Below are positions 36,431-47,460 of a DNA stretch of 64,000 nucleotides, piece by piece (the first letter of the stretch is position 1; every line of letters starts with the position of its first letter). Both the position numbers and the translations under genes were made by a program. Below the pieces are notes generated by a model. The model saw nothing but the letters and a program-made list of their open reading frames with translations, was not told the DNA's origin and searched no databases. This DNA is from Rhyacichthys aspro (Eukaryota > Chordata > Actinopteri > Gobiiformes > Rhyacichthyidae), in assembly GCA_036850595.1 (NCBI GenBank), contig CM072161.1, forward strand, positions 6,283,905-6,347,904, in the 5' to 3' direction.

Positions 36431-36521
36431 CCCCTGGAAGAGCTGGAGGAGGTGTCCGGGGAGAGGGAAGTCTGCTCTGCTTAGACCCGGCCCTGGATAA
36501 GCAGAGGACAATAGATGGATG
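36431..36521 (+). mobile_element. 3' end of a fish LINE, truncated
   Basis: The sequence cccctggaagagctggagga, followed by ggtgtccggggagagggaag and ending in ctggataagcagagg...gatggatg, is a decayed copy of a LINE 3' end that is very common in teleosts. The proper frame reads PLEELEEVSGEREV before a deletion and stop, matching the conserved reverse-transcriptase C-terminus of that family. Only about 90 nt remain, typical of 5'-truncated retroposition. Confidence 0.75.
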
Positions 36522-36560
36522 TTTACTCAATGAATATTTCAAAATGTGTAAATGTGTAGT

Positions 36561-36600
36561 TGTCTCCCACAGCGACAAGGCCCTGAGTTCAGTTCCTCTT
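36561..36600 (-). mobile_element. Fragment of the 32019-type repeat, reverse orientation
   Basis: The phrase tctcccacagcgacaaggcc with ctgagttcagttcct matches the reverse-strand form of the common repeat ('cctcacagcaagaaggtcctgggttcaattcc'). It is about 40 nt, wedged between the LINE tail and the second half of the 'tactcaagta' repeat. Confidence 0.4.
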
Positions 36601-36610
36601 CCTTTACCAC

Positions 36611-36720
36611 ATTACTCAGTTACTTGAGTAGATTCTGTTGCTCTTACTCAAGGTATTATTCTGTTATTTATGTTTTCTACACATGAGTAATATTATTGTA
36701 AAGAAATTGTACTTAAGCAT
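36611..36720 (+). mobile_element. 3' piece of a 'tactcaagta' repeat
   Basis: Words attactcagttacttgagta, cttactcaagg, catgagtaatattattgtaa and gtacttaagc fit the body of the same repeat as 36373-36410. The pair brackets the LINE tail, which suggests insertion into an older copy. Confidence 0.6.
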
Positions 36721-36727
36721 GGATTAT

Positions 36728-36787
36728 GTCTGCAGCCAGCCACCAGGGGGCGATGGAGCCATTGGTTTTCCTATGTTCAGTCTATCA
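36728..36787 (+). mobile_element. SINE-like fragment ('ccagggggcgatgga')
   Basis: The sequence gcagccagccaccaggggg followed by cgatggag and ggttttcctatgttcagtc fits a well-known fish repeat piece of the form 'agccgccagggggcgat...ttttggcttc...acagtctatg'. It is short and degraded. The family name is not certain. Confidence 0.55.
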
Positions 36788-37119
36788 TGTGATGTGCCTG
36801 ACATCGTAAGGTTTAGCTTCAAGTGAAAGATACCATTTTTGGTTTGATATCGAAAAATACATTTGCAGAAAATGTTCTCAGAAGAATATTTTAAATCAAA
36901 CCCTGATCTTTTTCTTTAACCCAAGCCTTTTCTAACCCTAACATTAGCTTTCTGCCTAAACCTTTAATCCCTCGGCGGTGCAGTGGGATGTGAACTTCAG
37001 TCTTATACATTTTTAAATTGATCTCTGTACTTCACTGAAAAGAACAACGAGAGTGCATTTTCTTTGTTGCATAAAAATATGGATGGAGCAATGATGAATG
37101 AATGCAGAAGTTGCTCTTA
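36788..37119. other. Non-coding stretch, nothing recognised
   Basis: AT-rich gap after the nested repeats. The word 'taaccctaacatta' near 36934 is too short to be a telomeric run. Confidence 0.5.
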
Positions 37120-37460
37120 ACGTAGTGGGCTTGTTGATCTTTTTAAGCAGGGGTTAGACAACAGTGTTCTCGGGGGTGTTTGTTCCGGTGGAGGGCTGCT
37201 CTTATCGGAGTGCATCGTGGAGAGCTCCCCATGTGGTCGGACCGAACTGTGGATAAGATGACTCGCTGCGGTTGATGATACAATTACACCCGGCCCCTCA
37301 GGAAGCCAGGCCTGATGAAGCACTGGCACAACTTTGATTAGAATTACTGTAGCAGAGTTTATAATGAAGGCCGGGAATAGCTAATTAACATATGCCATTT
37401 GATGATGTGATATCAACATATTGTTTTATCAGCTGCAGCTTAATTAATATTTCATAATGC
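37120..37460. promoter_or_regulatory. Candidate conserved noncoding element
   Basis: Balanced first half with CpGs, then a TAAT-rich half: gggaatagctaattaacata, tttgatgatgtgatatcaac and cagcttaattaatatttc. The minus-strand frame of 70 codons inside is unremarkable. It is inferred to be enhancer-like. Confidence 0.38.
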
Positions 37461-38081
37461 TGAGATTACACTGCAAGCTTTGTTTGTTGAGCGAGAAGCA
37501 GAGTATATAGTGCGGAGAGTAGGAGGAAGTCTTAAACATGCAACACAGAATATTTTAGAATATATTTACATTAATCACTTACTGTCATGTACAGGTGAGC
37601 ACACAATGTACCTTCACTTCACTTTCTTTTTCCACATCATGAAAGGTCACAGTGCAGAATAGACCAAAATGCATAAACTGAAAACTCCTCTCTTTCTAAG
37701 GTTAAAGCTGGATAGCTCTGTTCACATAGGGTATTCTTATTCTTTACCAATTAAGCCCGAAACTTGCCAGGGTAAAGTATATGAGTGGCTAGAGATTTAA
37801 AAGGATTTTGGGGCACATCCTATGGGTCTTTCCAGTTGGGTAGAAGGGCCAAACTCTTGAAGGAACAATAAAACTCTTTAAAGTCCACATAGCTGATTGC
37901 ACACCAAACAAACTCCAAAGAAAATCTTCAGAGGCTTTTGTTTTCCCACTTATTTGAAGTCAAGCATGGGCAGGCAAAGTGAATCCGGTCACAAATAAAA
38001 GCACTTGCACACTCCGCTAGTCAATAAACTGAAATTAAATTATTTATATATTTCTGTGCTGCCTGCTGCCAAATGAACCTG
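37461..38081. other. Non-coding stretch, nothing recognised
   Basis: AT-rich; no feature is supported. Confidence 0.5.
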
Positions 38082-38108
38082 TGGTCTAGTGGTTGGGGAC
38101 TGCTGATG
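38082..38108 (-). mobile_element. hAT-like terminal fragment
   Basis: On the minus strand the sequence reads cagcagtccccaaccactag then accacagg. This resembles the 'cagtggtccccaaccaccgggccgcgg' end of hAT-type transposons. On the plus strand the same bases look like a tRNA A box, which I judged less likely. Confidence 0.4.
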
Positions 38109-39899
38109 TAAACAACACAGCATTTGGTGTAACCCTGTTGTAACCGGTTTCGACACTTTTATCAGCGTCTGAGAACACAATGCAGGCCTACAATTACTGC
38201 AGCCACTCTTAAATAGCTTGTTTTCCACATCTGTCTTAAAGTTATGACGTTAATTAATACTAAGGCTAATAAATATGCCGCTCAATAGATGTCAGGGTAA
38301 ACAAAGTCAGTCTATTCTGTTTTCCAAGGGCTTTTTGTGAGTAATGTCACTGATCAATAATAAAGCACTTACTCTGTCTCAGCTTTATAAACAGCATATT
38401 CCGGGGTCTCATTTTTCGGAACAGGCGTAGCAACATGTGATTAATTACGCTCATCTAATTAGACTTTCAGTGTTGGACGGCTTTAGACGATTTCATCTCC
38501 AAGAATATTTATCACATTTCCATACTGGCATGAGATAATTCTCTCATTTCCCTGTCTGCTGTTTGCAGGGTAATGTCCACACACATCACATACATACACA
38601 AAATCTGTTAAATGGGAAGGGGATAGGCTGCTGGCAAGAGCTAAACCTAAGATGATTAGATATTCACATCTTAAATTGGTAGGTCACATCACTGAGGCTA
38701 AATGACTAAACTAAAATGTGGCCATGTACATGCTGCGCGGTGTCCTGCTTTATTTGTGCCACTTTCAGATCAAATCCAGTGGAGCAGAAGGTGTTCCATT
38801 GTCAGCAGGTGTGTCCTTCACTTAGCATTGTGTTGACTTTGCTGCTTGGAGGCGGTGCGCCCATGTGCCAAGCAACACATGCGGCCATTTTACGATCTGG
38901 CTCTGGCAAACATACCATCTTGTGTGGAATATTAAAAAGCTTTTAATAGTGGTTGCCAGTGCAGTGTGATAAAATGTCAGCATTCAAATCCAAACAAGGC
39001 CATATTAATGTGATGACCTTATTGGAGGCATGCAAATTACGCCAATAGATGAAAGATGACTTTGAAATATTGGGAAGGAGAGAGCAGAGAGATGTTCCAG
39101 CCAAAATGATTCTTATGCCTAAGAGCCCATCAGAACTGGTATGTGTGTTGCTTCCTTTTGTCAAACTCAACCATTTGTTGTCCTTACCTTTGTTTGTGAT
39201 AGTAGGAAAAAAAATCCTCTATTAACAGTTTTTGTGATTGATGCACTGAAGACATGTTGAAAAATAGTCTGAGTGTTTTACATAAAAAAAAAGCTTGAAG
39301 AACACAATCAATGTCATATTCAGCAGTCAATAGACTTTCTGTTTTAAAAAAAAAAAATCAGATCTGAGGAAGTGGATCAAAGTCAGGTAGTTTAACAGAA
39401 TTTTTACAGTGTGTGTCTCTCTGTGCAGATATTTCACATTTATTCTGGCCTTGCTCTGTTTGTCTGGCACCGTCCACAGAAAGCACTGGCACAGAGACCG
39501 ACTGGACATCTGTCCTGATCGTGGTCCCATTGTATTTGTATTCATTGTGGATTCATTAATGGTTCGTCCAACTATTCTAATGAGCATTTAGATTAATTGC
39601 ATCCGTTTAAATGAATTCAATGATCGTGCCATGTAACTTGTATAAAATCTCTTGACATTTTGAATGTGTTAGCTCTGTGCACAATCGATCACTGCACTTG
39701 TGAAGTGCCACTGCTGTTTTGTGCATTGAATATGGCTGCCAGAGTTGAAAAGCAATGTGCTACATGTGCTGTGTACTGTCCTTGTCTTCTGCAGAAAGAA
39801 CTAAAAAGAAGAAAGTCTTTGCTGTATAAACAGATGTATTTACAGAGTTCAATATGACAAGTCTAATTCATAATGCCATTCCATATTTTTCACATTTGA
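38109..39899. other. Non-coding stretch with one balanced patch
   Basis: The segment 38400-38540 (catgtgattaattacgctc, atctaattagac, cggctttagacgatttc) looks enhancer-like. A POU octamer atgcaaat lies at 39030. Poly-A occurs at 39346-39357. No gene is recognised. Confidence 0.45.
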
Positions 39900-40700
39900 G
39901 TCGGTCTAAATAGCCTGCAATGGTTTTCACAATCGCTTCAGTGCAGATCTGATCACATTACACTCTTGTTCCCTTTGAATTGTTTACCGGCTCTGAATTT
40001 TCCGTCTGACGTCATTGGCAATGCCTATTTCAGTGGCTGTTTATTTGAATGCGACGCCGTAATGTGCTTTATTCCCCATTTGTGTCCCATAATGAGATCA
40101 GAGGTACAGGTGGGCCGCACAGCCTCCAAAAAACAGACACGTCCTCTTTTCTGTAACACGAACGTGGGAGAAAAAGACAACCCGAAATGACAAATTAGCA
40201 CACGAAATCCAGAATCGCAGATATGTTTAAAGGTTACCACCCACATAATGAGAAGCCACGCAAGCCACTTCCTCCACAGATCATTAAGTGAAAGTGACAC
40301 CTCACATTTGCACAGCAACCGACACCAGGAGTTTTTTTTTTTTTTTCAACTCGCCGTCCACACACTGCTCATTGACTTTAGTCCAAATCCTGTTGCAATG
40401 GCAGGAATGTGTTCACAATGTGCACTGTTAATTACAGGTGTTGACTTTTGTTCCAGTGCTGAATGCAATCGATAGGAGCCAGAGTCGCAAGCTGCAATTT
40501 GGTCCCAGCAGAATGGCTCTCGGCTATAACATGCTGCTCTTGCATGATTACGTTCAGCAGGTAGTGTTTTTTTTAGAGGTGGAACCAAACAAGCCCTAAG
40601 CTCTTCCCTGGCATTTTTTAACTTGTAAGACTGTGAGTAATGAGCAAGTGGCAAAGGGCATTCAGTTTGTGCACCATCAGTTGCCACAGAGACAAATCCT
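39900..40700. promoter_or_regulatory. Candidate regulatory block with CRE
   Basis: Contains a perfect palindromic CRE, TGACGTCA (40007-40014), overlapping a reversed CCAAT (attggc) at its 3' side. Balanced sequence with CpGs (gcgacgccgtaatg, caagccact) and tgttaattacagg follows. A T15 run (40332-40346) interrupts it. It is inferred to be regulatory. Confidence 0.35.
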
Positions 40701-42220
40701 TTAATGATTCCTCCGTGTTCAGGTATTTACTTCATCATTGTTGAGATGACATGCCAGACGCTCCGCAATATTTATTGTGCAAAGGAGGCATTTTAATTAA
40801 GCAGCTCTTTTTTTTTTAGGTTACTTATTGATGAAACAAGGAATAGACAGACATTTTGAAAAGATCCTCAGCTCTCTGTCCGAGATTACTTTGCTGCATT
40901 CTTCAAAGTTCAAAGGAATTTAGCCTTGTCATAAGCATTTCAGTGTTATGTTGTAACTGGTATAATATTCATGTTCATTTTTTCGTGTGTGGGCCTGTAA
41001 AAATGTACAATTCCCCTTGCCTTCCTTCAAATTCTTTCCACTCCGGTGTGTATCCAGTGATGGTTGCTTCAAAGCTGACTCACTTCAGGATGCAGCTGAC
41101 AGGTAGATTTGAAAGATGAGCATTGGGCGACCAGTGCAGTGCACACAACGCACTCCTGACCTGAGCGTTGGCTGAGTTTCACAAGCCCCTAAGCTGCACA
41201 AGACTGGATTAAAAACTCTCACTAAGGCTTCAATATGTGCTGCCAAATAAAGGTGCTGTTAAACCTTTGAACTCCGTCTGTCTTTGCAGTCTTGTCTTTT
41301 AAGCTTTTGGCGCAGTGACGCAAGGATGGCAGGAGTGAGACCAAGGCCCTGCTCAGTGCTCCGCATCATTCTGCGTTATCTACAGCATTGTTCTTACTAA
41401 GCAGTTTAGCAAACTACATCAATATAAAAAAGGGGCGTTACTTCACTAAACCCCAATTTAAAATTTGGAATCCTGACTTCTCTTCGACAATAAGTGTTCC
41501 AACATTTAGAACTTAATCAGATTTTTTCTAGATCTAGCTATGGTAGCCCACTAGGGACAAGCTGTTGTCCATAATCAAATATGTGGAAATATGTCAGATG
41601 GCAAGTAAACAAATTTCAGACACAAAGTTTATGTTTATTCATAATATTTAAATGAATGTCCTACACCTTTCTGCAAGGTTGTGTGTTCTAAAGAAACATG
41701 ACTGTGCTTCTACTTCAGCAGTTTGTCCTCTCTGGGCAGCCGTAGGGAACAGGAAGTAATGAAACTACCACTGGGTTTTATGGAGCTTTAAAAGTGTGTT
41801 TTTCCAAGATAGATTTAAAGTTGCACATGCTGTATTTGATCAGCTATTTTCTACTTAATTTTGCACAATGCATCTTTAAATGCTGAGCCAGAGCCCTCTT
41901 GTGAAGCTTGCCATAAAATGTAGAGGATCATCTTAAAGTTGGTGCACATCAAACAGAAACAAGTTACATTTTACTACCTTCAGCAGGAGTATAGTCTCTG
42001 GCAGCAAAATCCCAAAAAATCCACTCTAAAAATATACTTTCACGCTTGTTGTTTTTTCTGCACAACTTAGTTTGAGCATTAAGTTATATAAAGCCGGTGA
42101 ATTTTGCCAACAACATACCTATAAAACTTCAGATGTATAACATATTTTTGTTACATGTATGACCCATACAACAATGACTAAGTGTTCCTTGCTTTGATAA
42201 ATATAATAATACACTATGTG
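40701..42220. other. Non-coding stretch, nothing firmly recognised
   Basis: AT-rich. The segment around 41560-41880, ending in 'gcacaatgcatctttaaatg', has the look of an old interspersed repeat, but I cannot name it. No gene is supported. Confidence 0.45.
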
Positions 42221-42246
42221 AAAAGGTTACATAGTGCTGTTTAAAG
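42221..42246 (-). repeat. Short fragment of the 'aaagcaacactatgtaac' repeat
   Basis: Read on the minus strand, ctttaaacagcactatgtaa resembles cttaaagcaacactatagaa at 63138, and a teleost repeat of that form. The similarity covers only about 25 nt, so this is weak. Confidence 0.3.
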
Positions 42247-42479
42247 AGGGTCGCTCTGATTTCACATTTGCTTTATTGGATGAACTTGAAATGGATCTAT
42301 TATATATGAGCCTTTAAAGTCCACCAACCCCTCTCATTGCTCTAAAGGAAAATGAAATCTTTCAGCTTGAGCTGGAGTTTAGCTGTATATATAGTGCCAT
42401 GGTGTCCTTAGAAAGGTTATGGTCAGCTGTGTATAATTGTCACAGTGGCAATAGAAAGCATTCAGCTTTTTTCTTTGCA
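42247..42479. other. AT-rich gap
   Basis: Nothing is recognised. Confidence 0.5.
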
Positions 42480-42960
42480 GTGAGAAGACACCTCTGGCCT
42501 TTACATGACATGAAGGAACCCCTCTAATGACACTGTTAATGGGCTTCACACTTGCAGGTGAAGTGCTGCCGAGTGCTAATGAAATGCACAGCAGAAGCCA
42601 GGCTGGGGCCCGCTCGGCTGCCAGGCGGAGGCAGGGGGGGTTTCTGCTTCCTGACACAATAATTCATTCCCGTTTACCATAGCTGTGCAGAAAGGAGCCC
42701 CGGCAATAGGGGACGCATAAATCCAGCCTGAATTCTCTCAGATTGCATCCGAATGGGCCTTTAAACAACCGGGAGGGCTGCCACCGTGACTTTATCAGAG
42801 CAATCTATCGTCTTAGGGCCAACGCGTGAGCTTCTTCCAATCCCACCATCGTCAGGTGCTCCAGCGGATGATGTGGGGCTCTCCTGTTCTTACTTTTAGC
42901 CATAATATAGAGCAAAATTAATTGTTTGCTTGTCATTGCTCAGAGTGGGAGATTTGTCAA
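42480..42960. promoter_or_regulatory. Candidate conserved noncoding element
   Basis: Balanced to GC-elevated block with ctctaatgacactgttaatg, gtgctaatgaaatgc, a G7 run (ggcaggggggg), ccgggagggctgcc and aaaattaattgtttgc. The 92-codon minus-strand frame has no family signature. It is inferred to be enhancer-like. Confidence 0.36.
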
Positions 42961-44329
42961 GGTCAAAGCTAAGAAGAAAGTGAGTGGGCGTAAGCTACAC
43001 TAAAGCACAGCACCCGTCAAAATGTGTTACCGTTGTGCGTGTCATCGTCGCGAATGCAGTCACGGCTGCAACTCTCAGCCTCCAGTATCTATTTATGCAG
43101 CTCACTCTTCTCTTGTTGGAGTGTTTGAGAAGTTCACAGGAAAGCAAAGTGTTTCCTTGTTTTCTTGTGATTTGTGCTGAAGAGCGTTGCACTTTATTAG
43201 GCATTCTCGAGCCGGCATCTGCTGACTTAACAAATGGCGTGAAAGTGCACTGTTTGGGAATATCTAGTATTGCACTTTAACAGGCACTAATTGAAATTTG
43301 AAAACGGACAATGAACTGAATTAAATATCTCTATTCTTGCCGACTTGGAATGAAAAAGAAAGCTATTAAAGTAAGGTAAATTGCAAGCAGGCGGTTTTTC
43401 CTCGAGAGACCTGCAGACACTAATTGATGCAAACGTGAAGTAAAAGCACTATTTCTAGAGGCTATGTGCGTGTTTTGTCATTGAGCCTGAGCTTCAAAAG
43501 ACTGCAAAAGAAAGTTAGCAGCAGCAGCACTTGAACTTGTTTTGTGTGTTTGCTGGGAATTGTGTTGCAGTGATTTGGAAAAGTGTGTGAAAAAAACACT
43601 TTCTTGGCTCTGCTACAAAAGAAAACCAAAGCTAGGTTAGGTTGAAATGGAAACATTGGCATCACTTTTGTGCCATTTCAAAACAGATAGCTTCCTTGCA
43701 GAGAAATTGCTACATGCCAGAGAGAAATGATGCCAACGCATTTCCCCAAACCACTGCTACTTAAAATGTCAACCCAATTTGTCATGAGAAGGTAGGCTTT
43801 TTTACCTTTGTGAGTGATCAGAGGTGGTTGGCTTGGATGTTGGAAACAGGAAACGCATACTACAACACCAACAGAAAACCAGAACAACCTTTTTTGTGTT
43901 CTTTAAAGTGATATTCTGTGATGTTATACTTGTTTATATTATCCAAAAAGATGTCTGTGTTCGTCCGCGCTATATATACCTTTTCTAAAAGTTTTTATTT
44001 ACCATCACACATCTGCACTATTCTCTTTCCACGGCTGCATTCTTCCATAGCAGCTTCTAAGTGGCTCACTCAGCTGATAGATCATAATATAATATGATAA
44101 AAGGCATATGTATCATACTTCTAGAACTGTGTCAGAAAGATGTTATTTTTTCTCCCCCTTACACTAAATATTATTCATATTTAGCTGTACACTTCTTCCC
44201 TGAGACTGGCTAGTTCCCCAGACTGCTCCCCAAATGCAACCCAATTCGAAAATCTCAGAATCTCACTTTAATTTGACATCGCATACATCTAAATTATGTT
44301 TTATACATCTACTAAAACTTCTAATGTTG
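42961..44329. other. Non-coding stretch, nothing recognised
   Basis: The first 300 nt keep a balanced composition with some CpG (ttgtgcgtgtcatcgtcgcg). After that the sequence is AT-rich. The two opposed frames at 42984-43280 and 42995-43204 look accidental. Confidence 0.48.
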
Positions 44330-44960
44330 CTCATTTCTCTGCGGGCCTTGGTGTTTGCTGTAATTGCATCCTTGCCCGCAGTGCTGTAATGAATTGGCTC
44401 ACATAATTATAATGGCCAGTTTAATGTTATGTTTAAATTTGAATGCTCTCATTTTATGTGTAATCGTTCCAGGCTGGATCTGTGGCTATATCCGTCATCT
44501 GTTCAGCAGACTGTGAGTTACTGCTCGTCAAGGTCAACCGTATGCAAGAGAAATCCCATAGACCTTTTTATCCCAGTGGTGCTACCTGATGATAACACTC
44601 ACTATATTGTCACCACAGACGCCGAATACAGTCTGACACATCTGTACCCGGATATCTGAACACACCCACCGCACTCGGTCGCTTTTAAAGCAAATGGAGC
44701 ATGATCGTGGAGCCATTTTGGGGGAAAGCAGCCGAGTATCCCTCCTTGGACAGCTGTGCGCCCACTGCGGCTGGGTGCTTCGTGTCACCACACAGCGACG
44801 GCCATATGGCACCGTCTCCACCCCGCCAACACAACACATTTAATATGAATAAATTGGGCTCATTTGTCTGTCCAGTTGGCGTGGTCCAGACCCGAGAGGC
44901 CTATACGTTATTCTAATAATTAATTATGGGGGAATTTAAGGTCCATTTTTCTTCTCGAGC
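44330..44960. promoter_or_regulatory. Candidate conserved noncoding element
   Basis: Balanced block with tgctgtaattgcatcc, gctgtaatgaattggc, acataattataatggcc and, at the end, ttctaataattaattatggg. CpG-bearing patches lie in the middle (cacagacgccg, cacacagcgacggcc). Overlapping frames of 71-85 codons show no domain. It is inferred to be enhancer-like. Confidence 0.36.
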
Positions 44961-46967
44961 ACAACTCTTAGCAGCCGGAGCTGGTGCTAATGGATGAGGC
45001 AGCACCTTCTGTAATGAGCTATGACATGCTTTGTTCTTTGGGATGACTTTTGTCTGGCACACGTTGTGGGTTTAAGTGCAAAGCGTGACATACGGGCTTA
45101 CATTTGGCTTTATGGGGTATGTGGAATGTGGAAAATGGCTTGTATTTGGTTCATTTGTGTAAAAGTGCCTTCGCTGGGACGTTGAGTTGATTTATTTTTC
45201 TATATTAGGACATTTATTCTGGGCGAACTCTGCGGCTCACCTTTACCACTTCTCTAAAGGTCACCGAGGAAACAATAAAGAGAGCCAAAGCGTCCATAGA
45301 ACAGAACTCAGCTGATTTTTTTTTTCTTAAAAGGTTAAACCAGTTTTATCTCAAAACCAATATCAGTGCATTGACTTACAGCACATTTGGCAGCTGTATA
45401 TTTTCTTGAATAAGCCTCTTTTCTTTTCTTTCTCACCTTCTTTATCATTGGCTTAAGCAGGTTATTTCCAGCTTATTAACCTTTGTCCGTGTCTTCAAAG
45501 AAATCAGCTCGAGTCTTTAGTTGAAGCGTAAGGACTTCACAATAAATAGAGCACAAGAAGGAACCAAGGAGGGAAAAAGAGCAGGTTTTTCCCTTGTAAT
45601 AGCGTGGATAGTGGATGATCGATGTGAAAAAGTCTCCGATAGGAATCAAATTCTCACTAATGCTGTTGGCTCCAGCACGCTCCATTATGCAGCGCTTGCT
45701 TTATTCTGAGGGGGTTGTGCGGTGCGCTATAGTAGCGTGCACTGAGAGATTATATTCCATTAGTTCTTATGTTTTATCTAGATGGCCTCCGCATGCATCA
45801 AAGTAGCTTAATTCCCAACGTGATATGTATCAGCCAGATTGTGTCATGAATGGCTAGTGTTGTAGAAAATCTCATCTGCTCATGTTCCATCTAAAGTTGT
45901 GTTTTAATGATTATCCCCACGAGGAGGAATGTGCCAGCTAATGGTATGAGCGCATCTCCTACTATCAACACCTGGGTGGGATTCTCTAGTTCTTTTAGCA
46001 GAGCAAATAGCATTTCTGTGCTCATGCTCCAATTTCATCTGCCTGACAAGGACATATTGATCTACGCTGGCTTCTGAATCTAAGTAGCACAAGAAAGGTA
46101 TTACAGTTGAATTTATTCAGCTGCCGTGCAGAAGGTTGGTGTTGGGTGCACGCTGGGTCGCTCCAAAAGCACAGTTGTTATTTTGAGATAAACTCTTGGC
46201 AATTTATGGTGCACTGTCACTCCTCTCTCAACTTTTTTTTTTTTTTTCAAAACTTGGCGAAAAACTAAAATCAAACTGTCAAAAATAGCAATTTGAAAAC
46301 ATCTCTGAGCTTCCTTCCTTGACTCGCGTTGCAGGCAACACCTGAGGGTTGCTGTTAAAGCCCCGTCGTGACAGGTCGTAGATAAAGCTGCTCTATGTCT
46401 TGATTGGGCTGTGTAGTGTTTGTGTTGTCTGTCGAGCCTCCAAAGAGCATCTCCCTCTGCTTCAATTAGGCTCAATAGAGTCATCAGCGGGACTGTGTTC
46501 CATAGCTCATCTCCCAAGGTCGACGGGCCCTCCAGCACTCAGACTCTCACCATGTGATTACACTCAATATCACACACACTTTCATCCAGGCTAGACACAA
46601 GACCTGCCATCAGCAAGTCAGTGTACACACTAGCACTGTCTGGGCAAAACTGATGCGGTTTATATACACTGATATTCTTCTCAAGGCAGTAGACGGAGCA
46701 TTGATTTTTGGTAGGCTCTTCAGGTGTTTGCATTTGCTTTGTCTGCCCGAAAAGGGTTCTATTTCTGTGGTACCATTCTATAAGGTGCCAACACAGTGGT
46801 AATTTAAGTGTGGAGCCTCACACGGTGCATTTACTGGTCGACAGAGACTTGCTATTACTGTGTGGAAAATGGGAATGGGAAGTTACAAAGCAGCAACCTT
46901 TTCTCAAAGAAACCGTCTTCTGTTCGTGTCATGAACAGCCTCATGCTGAGAAGAAACAATGCAAAAT
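44961..46967. other. Non-coding stretch with balanced patches
   Basis: Patches at about 45190-45330, 45520-45830 and 45900-46100 are balanced and repeat-free and may be regulatory. T runs lie near 45317-45325 and at 46233-46247. The 141-codon minus-strand frame at 46113-46538 runs through that run (a lysine tract) and is not a plausible gene. Confidence 0.45.
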
Positions 46968-47012
46968 ACAAAAGTCGACATGAAGAACTGTATTCTTCAT
47001 GTCGACTTTTGT
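46968..47012. repeat. Perfect 20-bp inverted repeat (hairpin)
   Basis: The left arm acaaaagtcgacatgaagaa (46968-46987) and right arm ttcttcatgtcgacttttgt (46993-47012) are exact reverse complements separated by ctgta (5 nt). Pairing stops abruptly at both ends of each arm. The flanks gcaaaat and taaaaca are mirror images over six bases rather than complements. A perfect stem of this length is unlikely by chance in 64 kb. See findings for origin. Confidence 0.97.
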
Positions 47013-47259
47013 TAAAACATTTCTTCTGTGCTTTGTGAACTGCATTTTCCCACGACTATGTAACCCCTACATTGTACTGTAATTCTTTTTTTCCTGAGAT
47101 GTGATGAGATGGATGTGGGGGGTGTGAACAAGCCAATGCAGGATATACAAAGATGTTATCACTGATGGTTAAAAGTATATTTTCAGCCTTACAGTAGTTT
47201 TTGTGGAATCCTTCTGCCAAACATAATGAATCAGTTTTTTCTTCTTAATGTGCTTACTT
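47013..47259. other. AT-rich gap
   Basis: Nothing is recognised. Confidence 0.5.
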
Positions 47260-47460
47260 ATTGATTTGCTGTACACATTTGCTCCGGCATTGAGCATTTG
47301 CCAGATATGATCAAATGTGCTCTCAATAAAACATAATTAGCTGGTGCTAATGATTCATAAATGAATAATTGCTGCTAATACTACCACCATGCGCTTGTGC
47401 AAACTGGCTCAAGCTCAAACTGTAATCCCTAAAGACAAGACGGGGATTGTTTTCTGAAGT
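47260..47460. promoter_or_regulatory. TAAT-cluster candidate enhancer
   Basis: Within about 45 bp (47334-47378) four homeodomain-type cores occur: cataattagc, gctaatgatt, gaataattgc and gctaatact. Two identical gctaat words lie about 26 bp apart. A balanced, repeat-free block surrounds them. It is inferred to be a homeodomain-bound enhancer core. Confidence 0.38.

Noticed and set aside
36930..36945. Telomere-like ctaaccctaac
   Set aside because: Less than two units of the telomere hexamer; no run is present.
38080..38160. tRNA-like A box (tggtctagtggttgg) and a B-box-like ggtttcgacac
   Set aside because: The spacing is too long, no cloverleaf forms, and the reverse strand fits an hAT-type transposon end better.
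46113..46538. 141-codon open frame on the minus strand
   Set aside because: It includes a lysine tract from a T run and matches no known family.
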